Source: DAOTWY01 sp003696565 (GTDB lineage: Bacteria; Chloroflexota; Anaerolineae; Aggregatilineales; Phototrophicaceae). Taken from it: DNA of 64,000 nt. The stretch covers positions 1 through 64,000 of the forward strand of contig DAOTWY010000017.1 in the NCBI GenBank assembly GCA_034435635.1. Direction: 5' to 3'. This document shows, piece by piece, positions 8,236-16,142 of the stretch. The notes under the pieces were generated by a model. The model saw only the letters and a program-made list of their open reading frames with translations, was not told where the DNA came from and did not search any database. The position numbers were made by a program, and so were the translations under genes. The first letter of the stretch is position 1. Each line of letters opens with the position of its first letter.

Positions 8236-8979
8236 ATGTCAGATTATTATCATTCACAAACTCAATTGATCCGTGAAATGCAAGAGACAAAAACCCTGAA
8301 ACTCAGTGTGATTATCCCTTGCTACAATGAGGTTGAATTTTTAGAAAAAATCATAGAACGTGTACGGGGTGTTGGGTTAGCAGATGAAATTGTTATCGTC
8401 GATGACGGTTCAACAGACGGTACACGAGATATATTAAAACGCCTTGAATCCGATCCTGATTTAAAGATCATCTATCATGATCATAACCAAGGTAAAGGGG
8501 CAGCACTTGTCACTGGCTTCCGTGCCGCCACTGGCGATGTTCTACTTATCCAAGATGCTGATTTAGAATATGATCCACGTGACTATCCCATCTTACTGAA
8601 GCCAATTGAAGAAGGGATTTCCCCAGTCGTATATGGCTCCCGCTTTTTGGGTGGACCGCGTAAGGCGATGAACTTTTGGAATATGGTCGCCAATAAGATG
8701 CTCACCTTGATTACCAACATCTTATATAACGCTATCCTCAGCGATATGGAAACGTGTTATAAAGTGTTCCGGCGGGAAGTTGTACAGAATATGAAAATCC
8801 ACGCACGTGGTTTTGAATTTGAGCCAGAATTTACCGCAAAAGTTCTTAAGCAAGGCATCCGCATCTATGAAGTGCCTATTTCTTATAATGGGCGCGAATG
8901 GAAAGAAGGCAAAAAAATCAAATGGACAGATGCGCCTATCGCAGTTTGGACATTGATTAAATATCGCTTTCGTGATTAA
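8236..8979 (+). CDS. Family 2 glycosyltransferase (DPM1-like)
   Basis: A 247-residue GT-A enzyme. VIIPCYNE (about 25-32), VDDGSTDGT (55-63) and the metal-binding DADLEYDP (107-114) are the GT2 core. The later METCYKVFRREV and GFEFEPEFTAKVLKQG segments match dolichyl- or polyprenyl-phosphate mannosyl/glucosyltransferases. These make the lipid-linked sugar donors used by GT-C transferases. No membrane helix follows, so this is the soluble DPM1-type form. A possible client is the GT-C-like membrane protein at 43.4 kb, but that is speculation. It ends 7 bp before the convergent MpaB gene, with no clear terminator. Confidence 0.88.
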   Translation: MSDYYHSQTQLIREMQETKTLKLSVIIPCYNEVEFLEKIIERVRGVGLADEIVIVDDGSTDGTRDILKRLESDPDLKIIYHDHNQGKGAALVTGFRAATGDVLLIQDADLEYDPRDYPILLKPIEEGISPVVYGSRFLGGPRKAMNFWNMVANKMLTLITNILYNAILSDMETCYKVFRREVVQNMKIHARGFEFEPEFTAKVLKQGIRIYEVPISYNGREWKEGKKIKWTDAPIAVWTLIKYRFRD

Positions 8980-8986
8980 TCAAGCA

Positions 8987-9832
8987 TCACCGATGATCTA
9001 CGCCTAGTTTTTCAAGTTGGTATCCTGTTGGATATGACCGATGCCGGTGGTGTTGAGTATACAGATACGGGGTTTTACGTGCCGGCATCCATCTAATGGT
9101 TTTACCGTATAATTTTAATGTGCCTTCTGCCATAATTCTCATAACGGTTGCCGGTTTAGGAAAACCAAAAGCCCATCGCAGTGGATCATCCATCAAGGCA
9201 TAAATCGCCTCCCTGATCAGCGGGCGTAACGGTGCAGGATACCAGGAAAGAAAAACTTGAATGGTCGCTTCTGCAACGCGGTGACTTGCATCTGAATAAC
9301 AGAAATTTGCTTGTTCATATGCAATGTTAAACTGCTCAAATGCTTCATAAGACGGCGGGATATTTTTAATGTTCATTCGCTTGCCCACCTCCCGCCAAAA
9401 GTAATACATCGCTTCCTTTTCAACCTGGATTGGTTGCCGCCAACCAAATCGTGATGTCCATCGCAATGGTTCAAAAATAAACGTAGACAGCACATACAGA
9501 AAATCATCATTACTAATCCGATAACGCCCATGCATTTGGTTCATTCGTCTGAGGGCAGCCCGCCCACGTTCGCTATCATAACCATGCTCGGTAATCTCAG
9601 CGATAAGAATCGCAGTATCATCATAACGGCGTTGTCCATGATGATAAAACTGCCCAGTTTGATCCAACAATTTAGCGATGCTCGGCACTGCATAGGTACG
9701 GAAAAGTGCGAACTCTAACGCGCGTGTTGTTAACCAAGGGGTTTCATAAGCCCCAGCCAGATAGATAATCCGGTGGTGATCCTTCACAGGATCAAGTTGT
9801 TTGATCTGCTCTAAAATAGCATATCGGGACAT
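8987..9832 (-). CDS. MpaB-type (DUF2236) oxygenase-family protein
   Basis: A 281-residue helical protein. The block RRMNQMHGRYRIS followed by NDDFLYVLSTFIFEP (about 95-122) is characteristic of the MpaB/latex-clearing-protein family (DUF2236). These are b-type haem proteins that cleave or oxygenate alkenes and terpenoids; in this family a conserved histidine acts as haem ligand, and H101 is a candidate. The natural substrate here is unknown. The ribosome site AGGGAG is embedded in one arm of an inverted repeat (9844-9858), which could make translation or transcription switchable. The gene is divergent from a TIR-domain gene. Confidence 0.82.
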   Translation of the reverse strand: MSRYAILEQIKQLDPVKDHHRIIYLAGAYETPWLTTRALEFALFRTYAVPSIAKLLDQTGQFYHHGQRRYDDTAILIAEITEHGYDSERGRAALRRMNQMHGRYRISNDDFLYVLSTFIFEPLRWTSRFGWRQPIQVEKEAMYYFWREVGKRMNIKNIPPSYEAFEQFNIAYEQANFCYSDASHRVAEATIQVFLSWYPAPLRPLIREAIYALMDDPLRWAFGFPKPATVMRIMAEGTLKLYGKTIRWMPARKTPYLYTQHHRHRSYPTGYQLEKLGVDHR

Positions 9833-9843
9833 TGTTTAAATCT

Positions 9844-9870
9844 CCCTAAAGTTTAGGGGTGCATTTGCAC
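9844..9870. promoter_or_regulatory. Two adjacent inverted repeats between mpaB-like and TIR genes
   Basis: CCCTAAA-G-TTTAGGG (9844-9858) is a perfect 15-bp palindrome. It is followed directly by GTGCA-TT-TGCAC (9859-9870), also perfect. They lie just upstream of the MpaB-like gene, and the first contains its Shine-Dalgarno sequence, so it may be an operator, a translational hairpin, or both. The same 92-bp gap must hold the TIR gene's promoter. Confidence 0.45.
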
Positions 9871-9924
9871 TTGATCCTATTATACTTAATGCTAGTAACA
9901 TTTGACCTTTATACACGGTGAGAA

Positions 9925-10788
9925 ATGTCTTATATCTTCATTAGTCACTCAACCGATGATAATGAATTCACCAGACACCTCGATGAAAAACTGACGGAAG
10001 CCGGATTTGAGACCTGGGTAGACTTGCACAACATCGGTTCTGGAGAGCGTTGGCTGCGTTCAATCCAAGAAGCGATTGAAAACTGCGGAGCAATGGTTGT
10101 TGTGATGTCAAAAAGCGCACGGAACTCTGAATGGGTAGAACGCGAAGCTTTGTTGGCAATGGATTTGAACAAGCCAATCCACACTGCATTGATTGAAAAC
10201 ATTCCATTGCCACTTCATCTGATTAACCGGCAATTTACCGACTTTCACCATGACCCGCAAAATGCAATTAACCAGCTGATTGAAGCACTATGGAGCTTGG
10301 ATATAACCGCCGTACCTAAACAAATTCCCCGCAAACTCTCACCATTACCAGATGATGAGAATTTTTTTGAGTATCTTGAACAATTACCTCATGGCGAGCA
10401 AAACTGCTTGATTGCCCAGGAGATTTATCAGTGGGCGGTAAAAGTGTTCTCCCGTGTGGATTTTGGTGGGAAGATCACACCAGGCTTTCATGCTCGGTTG
10501 GAAGTCGGTTCAGTTGAATTGACATTATTCTCATTATGGGCATACCCCAAACAGCCTGCCATACAAATCCAATTCCAATATCTAGCGGATTATGAGCCAT
10601 ATAATAACCCGGCTCTGCGCCGTTCTACATTACGCTCGTTAAATCGCTTATTAAATCAACCACTCGATGACGACAAGGCAGATCGCCGCCCAACACTTGC
10701 TCTGCACGAAGCCTTCAACACTGCCGAAAAGCTGGAGCTGTTTCAAGAGATTATACAAGAAATGATCGACAATCTATGTGGTGTTTAA
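9925..10788 (+). CDS. TIR-domain protein
   Basis: A 287-residue protein. Residues 1-125 are a TIR domain: YIFISHSTDD at the start, a middle segment FETWVDL, and SKSARNSEWVEREA (62-75). The glutamate at position 74 is placed where TIR NADases have their catalytic Glu. The C-terminal half (about 145-287) has no family I can name; it is mixed alpha/beta and may be the sensing or partner domain. Bacterial TIR proteins either cleave NAD+ or serve as signalling adaptors in anti-phage systems. No STING, Thoeris or Argonaute partner is adjacent, so defence is not demonstrated. Its end overlaps the convergent panC by 4 bp. Confidence 0.88.
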   Translation: MSYIFISHSTDDNEFTRHLDEKLTEAGFETWVDLHNIGSGERWLRSIQEAIENCGAMVVVMSKSARNSEWVEREALLAMDLNKPIHTALIENIPLPLHLINRQFTDFHHDPQNAINQLIEALWSLDITAVPKQIPRKLSPLPDDENFFEYLEQLPHGEQNCLIAQEIYQWAVKVFSRVDFGGKITPGFHARLEVGSVELTLFSLWAYPKQPAIQIQFQYLADYEPYNNPALRRSTLRSLNRLLNQPLDDDKADRRPTLALHEAFNTAEKLELFQEIIQEMIDNLCGV

Positions 10789-11660
10789 ACGCCTAATGTC
10801 GAATCCAGCCCCTCGCGTGTGTTAAGGTGTGCTGGCAGCAAACGATTGTCTATCAAACGGGCACGCCCAAACCGCACTGCCAACGATGCTAACATGGGGG
10901 AATTAGGATGTGGACGCTCTAAGGTGCGGGCATCTACCACAGAGACATAATCCATTTCTCCCAAAGGTTCTGTCATAACAACTTGCCGCATAATCTGCTC
11001 TAACGTTTCGCCATCTCGAATGCCTTCGTCATAAGCATCTGCAGCAGTTTCTAGTGCGCGGATGAGGATTGTCGCTGCTTTGCGTTCTGATGCAGAAAGA
11101 TAAACATTGCGGGAACTCATGGCTAACCCGTCTGGCTCACGTACAGTAGGACAAACAGCGATCTTCAAAGGAAAGTTAAGGTCTTTTACCATACGGCGTA
11201 TAACAGCTACCTGTTGTGCATCTTTTTGCCCAAAATAAGCAATATCCGGCTGTGTGAGGTTGAACAGTTTAGTGACTACGGTTGTTACCCCACGAAAATG
11301 CGTTGGACGGTGAACGCCTTCCAGTAAGCGCGTGATGAACTCCACATTGACATAAGTCTGAAAACCCGCCGGATACATCAACTCTGGTGTGGGTGTAAAT
11401 ACCAGGTCAACACCTGCCGCTTCCAATTTTGTGAGATCCCCTTCTAAATCTCGAGGATATGCATCCAAATCCTCATCCGGTGAAAATTGTGTTGGGTTAA
11501 CAAAAATAGTCGTAATCACATAATCATTTTCCTCACGGGCAGCTTGTGCCAATGCCAGATGCCCAGCATGAAGCGCGCCCATCGTTGGTACAACCCCCAC
11601 TTGCCCACGCATCTGTTGGCGGGCTGCTCTTAAGTCTGATATAGTTCGTGCAATTTGCAT
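10785..11660 (-). CDS. panC: Pantothenate synthetase
   Basis: A 291-residue enzyme that joins pantoate and beta-alanine using ATP, the last step of pantothenate synthesis. The HIGH-type motif HAGH is at residues 31-34 (MGALHAGH), and GLAMSSRNVYLS is the KMSKS-like region. I start it at the ATG at 11660. It is preceded by GAGGAGC inside the end of panB and gives the standard MQIARTISDL N-terminus; an in-frame extension to 11813 would run through panB and is unlikely. The panB-panC genes are 4 bp apart and co-transcribed. The 3' end overlaps the TIR gene tail to tail by 4 bp. Confidence 0.95.
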   Translation of the reverse strand: MQIARTISDLRAARQQMRGQVGVVPTMGALHAGHLALAQAAREENDYVITTIFVNPTQFSPDEDLDAYPRDLEGDLTKLEAAGVDLVFTPTPELMYPAGFQTYVNVEFITRLLEGVHRPTHFRGVTTVVTKLFNLTQPDIAYFGQKDAQQVAVIRRMVKDLNFPLKIAVCPTVREPDGLAMSSRNVYLSASERKAATILIRALETAADAYDEGIRDGETLEQIMRQVVMTEPLGEMDYVSVVDARTLERPHPNSPMLASLAVRFGRARLIDNRLLPAHLNTREGLDSTLGV

Positions 11661-11664
11661 CACT

Positions 11665-12504
11665 CTATAGCTCCTCGCGCAATTTTTGAATAATGGTATC
11701 ATCCATTTTGAAGCTATGGTCATCTGTTGGGAATTTGCCAGATTTAACTTCTTGCACATATTGGTTGACGGCTGACTGCATAATCCCCCCAGCGTCCACG
11801 TAACGTTTGGCATGACGTGGTAAGAACGCCGTGAACAAGGTCAAAATATCATGGAAAACCTGTACCTGCCCATCGCAATATCTGCCTGCGCCAATGCCAA
11901 TCGTCGGGATTTTAAGTCGTTCGGTAATCAGTTTTGCCAATGGCGCAGGGACAAGTTCTAACACAACGGCAAACGCACCAGCTGCTTGAACAGCATCCGC
12001 ATCATGGATCAGTTGTAATGCGGAATCAAATTCCCGCCCTTGTACACGGAAGCCACCAAATTGTTGAACGCTCTGTGGGGTTAAACCGATGTGTGCCATC
12101 ACAGGAATGCCTGCCTGGACTAACGCTTTGATAGTTGGGGCAATAAACGCGCCCCCCTCTAACTTGACACAACTAACCCCTGCTTCTTGCATCAACCGGG
12201 CTGCGTTTTCTAAGGTTTTTTCAGCATTGGTTGTTGCGGTCATAAACGGCATATCCCCCACAACCAGCGGTGTTTGCGTCACCCGTGTGACGATCTCCGC
12301 ATGATAGATGATATGCTCCAACTTAACCGGTATAGTGGATTCATGCCCTTGAACCACCATACCGAGCGTATCCCCGACAAGGATTAATGGGACACCAGCT
12401 GCTTCTGCGATACGCGCACTCATTGCATCATACGCCGTCAACATAGTAATGCGCTCACCGTTATCTTTCATCTTCTGTACATCACGAATCGTCAAGCGTG
12501 GCAT
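11665..12504 (-). CDS. panB: 3-methyl-2-oxobutanoate hydroxymethyltransferase
   Basis: A 279-residue TIM-barrel enzyme of normal length. It transfers a hydroxymethyl group from methylenetetrahydrofolate to ketoisovalerate, the first committed step of pantothenate synthesis. Visible signatures are MLTAYDAMSARIAEAAGVPLILVGD, the metal-site region VGDTLGMVVQGHEST, and GIPVMAHIGLTPQS. It is the first gene of the panB-panC operon. The downstream CoA gene coaBC is found separately at 52-53 kb. No panD or panE is present in the window. Confidence 0.95.
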   Translation of the reverse strand: MPRLTIRDVQKMKDNGERITMLTAYDAMSARIAEAAGVPLILVGDTLGMVVQGHESTIPVKLEHIIYHAEIVTRVTQTPLVVGDMPFMTATTNAEKTLENAARLMQEAGVSCVKLEGGAFIAPTIKALVQAGIPVMAHIGLTPQSVQQFGGFRVQGREFDSALQLIHDADAVQAAGAFAVVLELVPAPLAKLITERLKIPTIGIGAGRYCDGQVQVFHDILTLFTAFLPRHAKRYVDAGGIMQSAVNQYVQEVKSGKFPTDDHSFKMDDTIIQKLREEL

Positions 12505-12569
12505 TCTTTTATTTTCCTGTTATAACTATGGCTGATAAATCATAAGCAGAATGGACTTAAAATTGTAAC

Positions 12570-13931
12570 ATGAATATCGTAATGTTTTCCATGACACCAC
12601 TTTTCGCGGATCGTGCGATGGGCGGCGCACAAATCCAGCTAAAGAAGGTTGCACTGCATCTAGGGCAATTAGGGCATGATGTCACGGTGTTATGCACACA
12701 CCCAGCCGGGGGCGGACAAGCCTTTGAATGGGGAGAACGGGTAAACGTCATCCCGATATTTCGCTTTAAGCAACCGTATCCAGAACCGTATTTTACGCCG
12801 ATTTACAACATCGCCAATGCCTTGCAAACAATGGGCGACTATCTTTCTCAAGCAGACCGGTATTATAGCCATGATGGCGGCTTGATCTTTCCGGGTGTGT
12901 ATGAGCATATTCCAACGGTGATTTCTTTACGGAGTGTGTTGTTTGCAGAAACGCTGCAATCTGGTTATTTGTTTCAGGGTGATGCGTTGATTTTACCATC
13001 TGAATTTGCGCGGCAGTGTTATATCAAAACAGCTGGGCGTTTTTTGGATGGTTATGCAGACCGTGCCATTGTCATCCATAACGGATTAGATTTTAACAAG
13101 TTTAAAGCAACAGATACGCAAGCGATACGGGCATATTTAGGGTTAGAGGGTGATTATCGGTATATTCTGTTTCCACACAGACCAGATGAGGACAAGGGTA
13201 TTTTGCAAACTATTGAGCTAGCAAACAAGTTAGTTCATGAGTATGGATTAAAAGACATCCGTTTTTTGGTGCCGCGCTGGATGGATGAAGATGTTTCTCC
13301 TAGTACACAAGCGTTTTATGCCCGGCTGCGTGGTATGTTAACGCAGTATGATTTGGAGATGTATTTTGTATTTCATCCCTGGATTGCTGAGGATATGATG
13401 CCGGCGTATTACAGCTTAGGCGCGTTGACTTTAGCCATTGGTAACTATGTTGAGACATTCGGTAATGTGCCTTATGAATCACTGGCGTGTGGAACACCGG
13501 TTATTCTAGCAAACGTTGGACCAGCACGTGAAATTCTGCCGGACGAGCTGGTAGACAAAATCAACTATGGTGACATTAACACCGCTGCGGTCATCGCCCA
13601 CCGTATTTTAACCAACGCTGAACGCACATCCACAGCTTGCTTATCATATCTGCATCAACACTTGGGTCAAAAACAGATGGTTTCACAATATGCTGATGTT
13701 ATCCTCAACGCGCAAAAACGCCCGCCGATGGCATACCATTATGAACCATATACAGAACAAACACGCTTCCAGTTAGCCCCATGGTGTTATCGTACTGCGC
13801 AAGGTATTTATCATGACTTCCAGGCAACTTATTATACGGATGAGATACCCGTGGGATATTTTACCTGTGATGATGTGACAAAAGAACGTGTCCTCAGTTG
13901 GGTTGATATGGGATTGGTTGTAGCAGTATGA
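12570..13931 (+). CDS. Group 1 (GT4-like) glycosyltransferase
   Basis: A 453-residue GT-B-fold enzyme. The N-terminal half begins MNIVMFSMTPLF with the acceptor-binding MGGAQIQLKKVA segment. The C-terminal donor half includes YILFPHRPDEDKG and the ETFGNVPYESLACGTPVI motif, which supplies the E-x7-E pattern of family 4 enzymes. The extra C-terminal 90 residues are not part of the core fold. The sugar donor and acceptor cannot be inferred. It is divergent from panB and overlaps the next gene by 4 bp (ATGA), so the two are translated together. Confidence 0.85.
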   Translation: MNIVMFSMTPLFADRAMGGAQIQLKKVALHLGQLGHDVTVLCTHPAGGGQAFEWGERVNVIPIFRFKQPYPEPYFTPIYNIANALQTMGDYLSQADRYYSHDGGLIFPGVYEHIPTVISLRSVLFAETLQSGYLFQGDALILPSEFARQCYIKTAGRFLDGYADRAIVIHNGLDFNKFKATDTQAIRAYLGLEGDYRYILFPHRPDEDKGILQTIELANKLVHEYGLKDIRFLVPRWMDEDVSPSTQAFYARLRGMLTQYDLEMYFVFHPWIAEDMMPAYYSLGALTLAIGNYVETFGNVPYESLACGTPVILANVGPAREILPDELVDKINYGDINTAAVIAHRILTNAERTSTACLSYLHQHLGQKQMVSQYADVILNAQKRPPMAYHYEPYTEQTRFQLAPWCYRTAQGIYHDFQATYYTDEIPVGYFTCDDVTKERVLSWVDMGLVVAV

Positions 13932-14287
13932 TTGCATATTTAAGTATAGGGACAAACACCAATCATCGGGCAAACATCGAAGCCGCATTGAACTTACTAA
14001 GACAACAGGTAACGGTTACAGCGGTTTCTGATATTCATGAGTTTGCGGATCATCGCGGGGGGGCATTAGTATATTGGAACTTAGCCGTTGCAATCGAAAC
14101 GGACTTAACACAAGAGGCTCTCAAGCGGGATGTATTACGCCAGATAGAGAGAACATTAGGGCGTGATCGCTCTAGCGAACTGGTGACAATTGATCTGGAT
14201 ATTGTGATGTTTGACGGCAAAAGCACGCCTGATATTGAGCTTGACCATGTGGCAATTCCCTTAGCAGAAATCATGCCATCGTCCTAA
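13928..14287 (+). CDS. Short FolK-like (HPPK) protein
   Basis: A 119-residue protein resembling 2-amino-4-hydroxy-6-hydroxymethyldihydropteridine pyrophosphokinase, the enzyme before dihydropteroate synthase in folate synthesis. The N-terminus AYLSIGTNTNHRANIEAALNLL and the metal-binding TIDLDIVMFDG are typical. It is shorter than usual (about 155-165 residues). In the HPPK signature, which normally reads G-P-R-x-I-D-L-D, the G-P-R positions are E-L-V, so the conserved arginine is lost. The missing length lies in the middle and the C-terminus. It may be a diverged homologue with another role. Start and stop overlap the genes on both sides. Confidence 0.7.
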   Translation: MIAYLSIGTNTNHRANIEAALNLLRQQVTVTAVSDIHEFADHRGGALVYWNLAVAIETDLTQEALKRDVLRQIERTLGRDRSSELVTIDLDIVMFDGKSTPDIELDHVAIPLAEIMPSS

Positions 14288-15051
14288 TCTATTGCATTCC
14301 GTAACGTATCCAGTTTTTTGAGCAGTGTTTCATACTCTGTTTGAAAGTCATGGAACATCTCCTGAAGTAAATCACGCCCTTTGATGCGAGCAAGTTTCCA
14401 TTGAATTTTGAGAGTCATCATGGGGCTATGCATTAGTTCTGTGTGTTGAGCTTTTAAATCCATGATCCGCACGGCTAAATCTGCACTATATTGTTGTAAC
14501 TTGCGCATTTTTAACACATTTAGCGGTAGTTGGATGTCGTCTGATTGTGAGATGTCTTGTGTTGTTTCCGCCAATGCTTGAAGTGCATCAAAGTCTTGTT
14601 GGGCGTATGCCTCGTTAATCATCGCCATAAGACGGTTGCGATGTTGCCTATCAGCTTCGTTATCTGCCATATCAGGATGATACATGCGTGCCAATCTACG
14701 ATATAAGTCTTTGATATTGCGGTCTTTGGGTTTGACTGGAGCGACATCTAAGCTGTCATCGTCATTGATCGGTGGCGGAGGTGGTGTATGTGTATCAGCA
14801 CTTTTCCAGAGTGTCTCTAAGGTAGCATCGGAACCCCGTTGTTTTTGGAGGCGGAGAGTCTCCAAATCATTGATGGCATCTCGTACAGCCTGTAGACGCA
14901 CTTCCACTGGTTTGACAACACGGTTATATTCCACTTCAAACGCAGCAATTTCCCGTTGGATTTCAACAATTTCATGCTCAAGGCGTTGAACTTCTGCCTC
15001 TTGCTGGCGGATAGTGGCTTGTAACCGGGCAATGTGTTCTTGGGTGTTCAT
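14284..15051 (-). CDS. Coiled-coil J-domain protein
   Basis: A 255-residue protein. The N-terminal third (about 5-75) is a coiled coil rich in Glu, Gln, Arg and Leu. Residues about 130-180 form a DnaJ-type J domain with LYRRLARMYHPDM, which contains the essential HPD tripeptide, followed by MAMINEAYAQQ. A second helical region completes the C-terminus. It would recruit and stimulate an Hsp70 (DnaK); no DnaJ zinc region is present, so it is a specialised co-chaperone. The ATG at 15051 overlaps the stop codon of the upstream phosphoesterase gene by one base (TGATG), so both are one operon. Confidence 0.8.
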   Translation of the reverse strand: MNTQEHIARLQATIRQQEAEVQRLEHEIVEIQREIAAFEVEYNRVVKPVEVRLQAVRDAINDLETLRLQKQRGSDATLETLWKSADTHTPPPPPINDDDSLDVAPVKPKDRNIKDLYRRLARMYHPDMADNEADRQHRNRLMAMINEAYAQQDFDALQALAETTQDISQSDDIQLPLNVLKMRKLQQYSADLAVRIMDLKAQHTELMHSPMMTLKIQWKLARIKGRDLLQEMFHDFQTEYETLLKKLDTLRNAID

Positions 15052-15824
15052 CAAAAACGGTACCGCCGGATAAAGGTTTGATCTTGTGTGATGGTAACAA
15101 CACTAAAGCCACGTTCTGCCCCAGTATCTTTGGTTGTTTGAGATAATCCTGGATAAGCTAAAAACTGTGACCAACTGCTCACCGTGCTGGCATAGAGTAT
15201 TCCGTCACGGTAGACATCTAGGTTTTGATGCACGTGCCCAAAGAAGACCCCACGTAAGCGATGTTTTGCAGGTAGGATCGCCTGATGAAAGTCATTGCTG
15301 TTCTGAATACTCATATAATCATCTAACCAAGGAATAAAACCCACTTGCGGATTGTGGTGTGTAGCGATGATAAGTGGGCGTGGGTCATCCGCGGCACAAA
15401 TTTCGGCAAGCCAATTGAGCTGTGCTTTGGTCATATAACCTGCTGGTGGTTGGGCGGGACCGTTGCTATCCACTAAGGCAATTTGTACCCCATTAACCTC
15501 AACCGTGTAGTGCAATTGTGGCATGACTTGTTCGTGCTTCATCAGGATGGTTTGTAAGGCAGATGAGTCATCATGATTGCCAGCCAGATAGTAGATGGGA
15601 GGCTTTAGTGTGCTAAACAGATCAGCACAGGTATGATAAGCGTCTGGATCAGGATCATACGCGACATCACCGGTGTGTAAGACAAAATCAAGCGGAAACG
15701 GCAGGGCGTTAATGGCTTGGATTAATTGACGTGCGCCAACGGTTGGGTAGCCTTCCGCATATGGCATGGAATAAGTTTCATCTGGGTGGATGTGTGTATC
15801 TGAAATATGAGCAAAGGTTAACAT
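15051..15824 (-). CDS. Calcineurin-like metallophosphoesterase (CpdA/Icc type)
   Basis: A 257-residue protein with the metallophosphoesterase motifs in order: AHISDTHIHPDE (D-x-H), VLHTGDVAYD (GD), LAGNHDD (GNHD), IIATHHNPQV and VFFGHVHQN (GHxH). They bind two metals. The arrangement matches the 3',5'-cyclic-AMP phosphodiesterase (CpdA) class, but the substrate could be another phosphodiester. The ATG at 15824 has AGGTGA upstream and is preferred to the GTG at 15833. The gene is upstream of, and overlaps by one base, the J-domain gene. Confidence 0.87.
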   Translation of the reverse strand: MLTFAHISDTHIHPDETYSMPYAEGYPTVGARQLIQAINALPFPLDFVLHTGDVAYDPDPDAYHTCADLFSTLKPPIYYLAGNHDDSSALQTILMKHEQVMPQLHYTVEVNGVQIALVDSNGPAQPPAGYMTKAQLNWLAEICAADDPRPLIIATHHNPQVGFIPWLDDYMSIQNSNDFHQAILPAKHRLRGVFFGHVHQNLDVYRDGILYASTVSSWSQFLAYPGLSQTTKDTGAERGFSVVTITQDQTFIRRYRF

Positions 15825-16142
15825 GGATTTCACCTACTAATAGACAATTATAAAACCGTGCTGTGTGTTTTGGTGGTGGTGGCAGATAATCAAATTTTTT
15901 TGTGGTGGGTGTATGAGTTTGTTGGTTATGTATTTTTGTTTATCTGGCGCATCAGACGCATCAGGATTAATCTTTCTGTTTTTGATGTAGTGTATCATAA
16001 AGCAGCGTGATTTGGGTATCAGTATTGACAGTCATTCTGCCAGCCATGTTGTTAGTGAATAGATGGGGGATATAAGTGCCGCATGGCTAAGCATGCGGCA
16101 GTTGGTTATATTGATTAAAGCTTAAACTAGTTGACGATTGGC
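15825..16142. other. 318-bp gap between two minus-strand operons
   Basis: This gap separates the phosphoesterase operon from the downstream end of the ABC importer operon. It contains the perfect hairpin at 16077-16100. It should also hold the promoter of the phosphoesterase operon near 15830-15900. I see no convincing reading frame or RNA gene in it. Confidence 0.5.
16077..16100 (-). terminator. Stem-loop after the ABC importer operon
   Basis: TGCCGCATG (16077-16085) and CATGCGGCA (16092-16100) form a perfect 9-bp stem with a 6-nt loop. It is 43 bp past the end of the ABC permease. No clean U-run follows on either strand, so it may be an RNA 3'-end stabiliser or a weak terminator. Confidence 0.55.

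Noticed and set aside
8987..10788. TIR/MpaB pair as a defence island
   Set aside because: The flanks are housekeeping genes, no partner such as a STING- or Argonaute-like protein is present, and there is no mobile element.
10785..11813. Longer panC start at 11813
   Set aside because: It would overlap panB by more than 140 bp. The ATG at 11660 has a good ribosome site and the family N-terminus.
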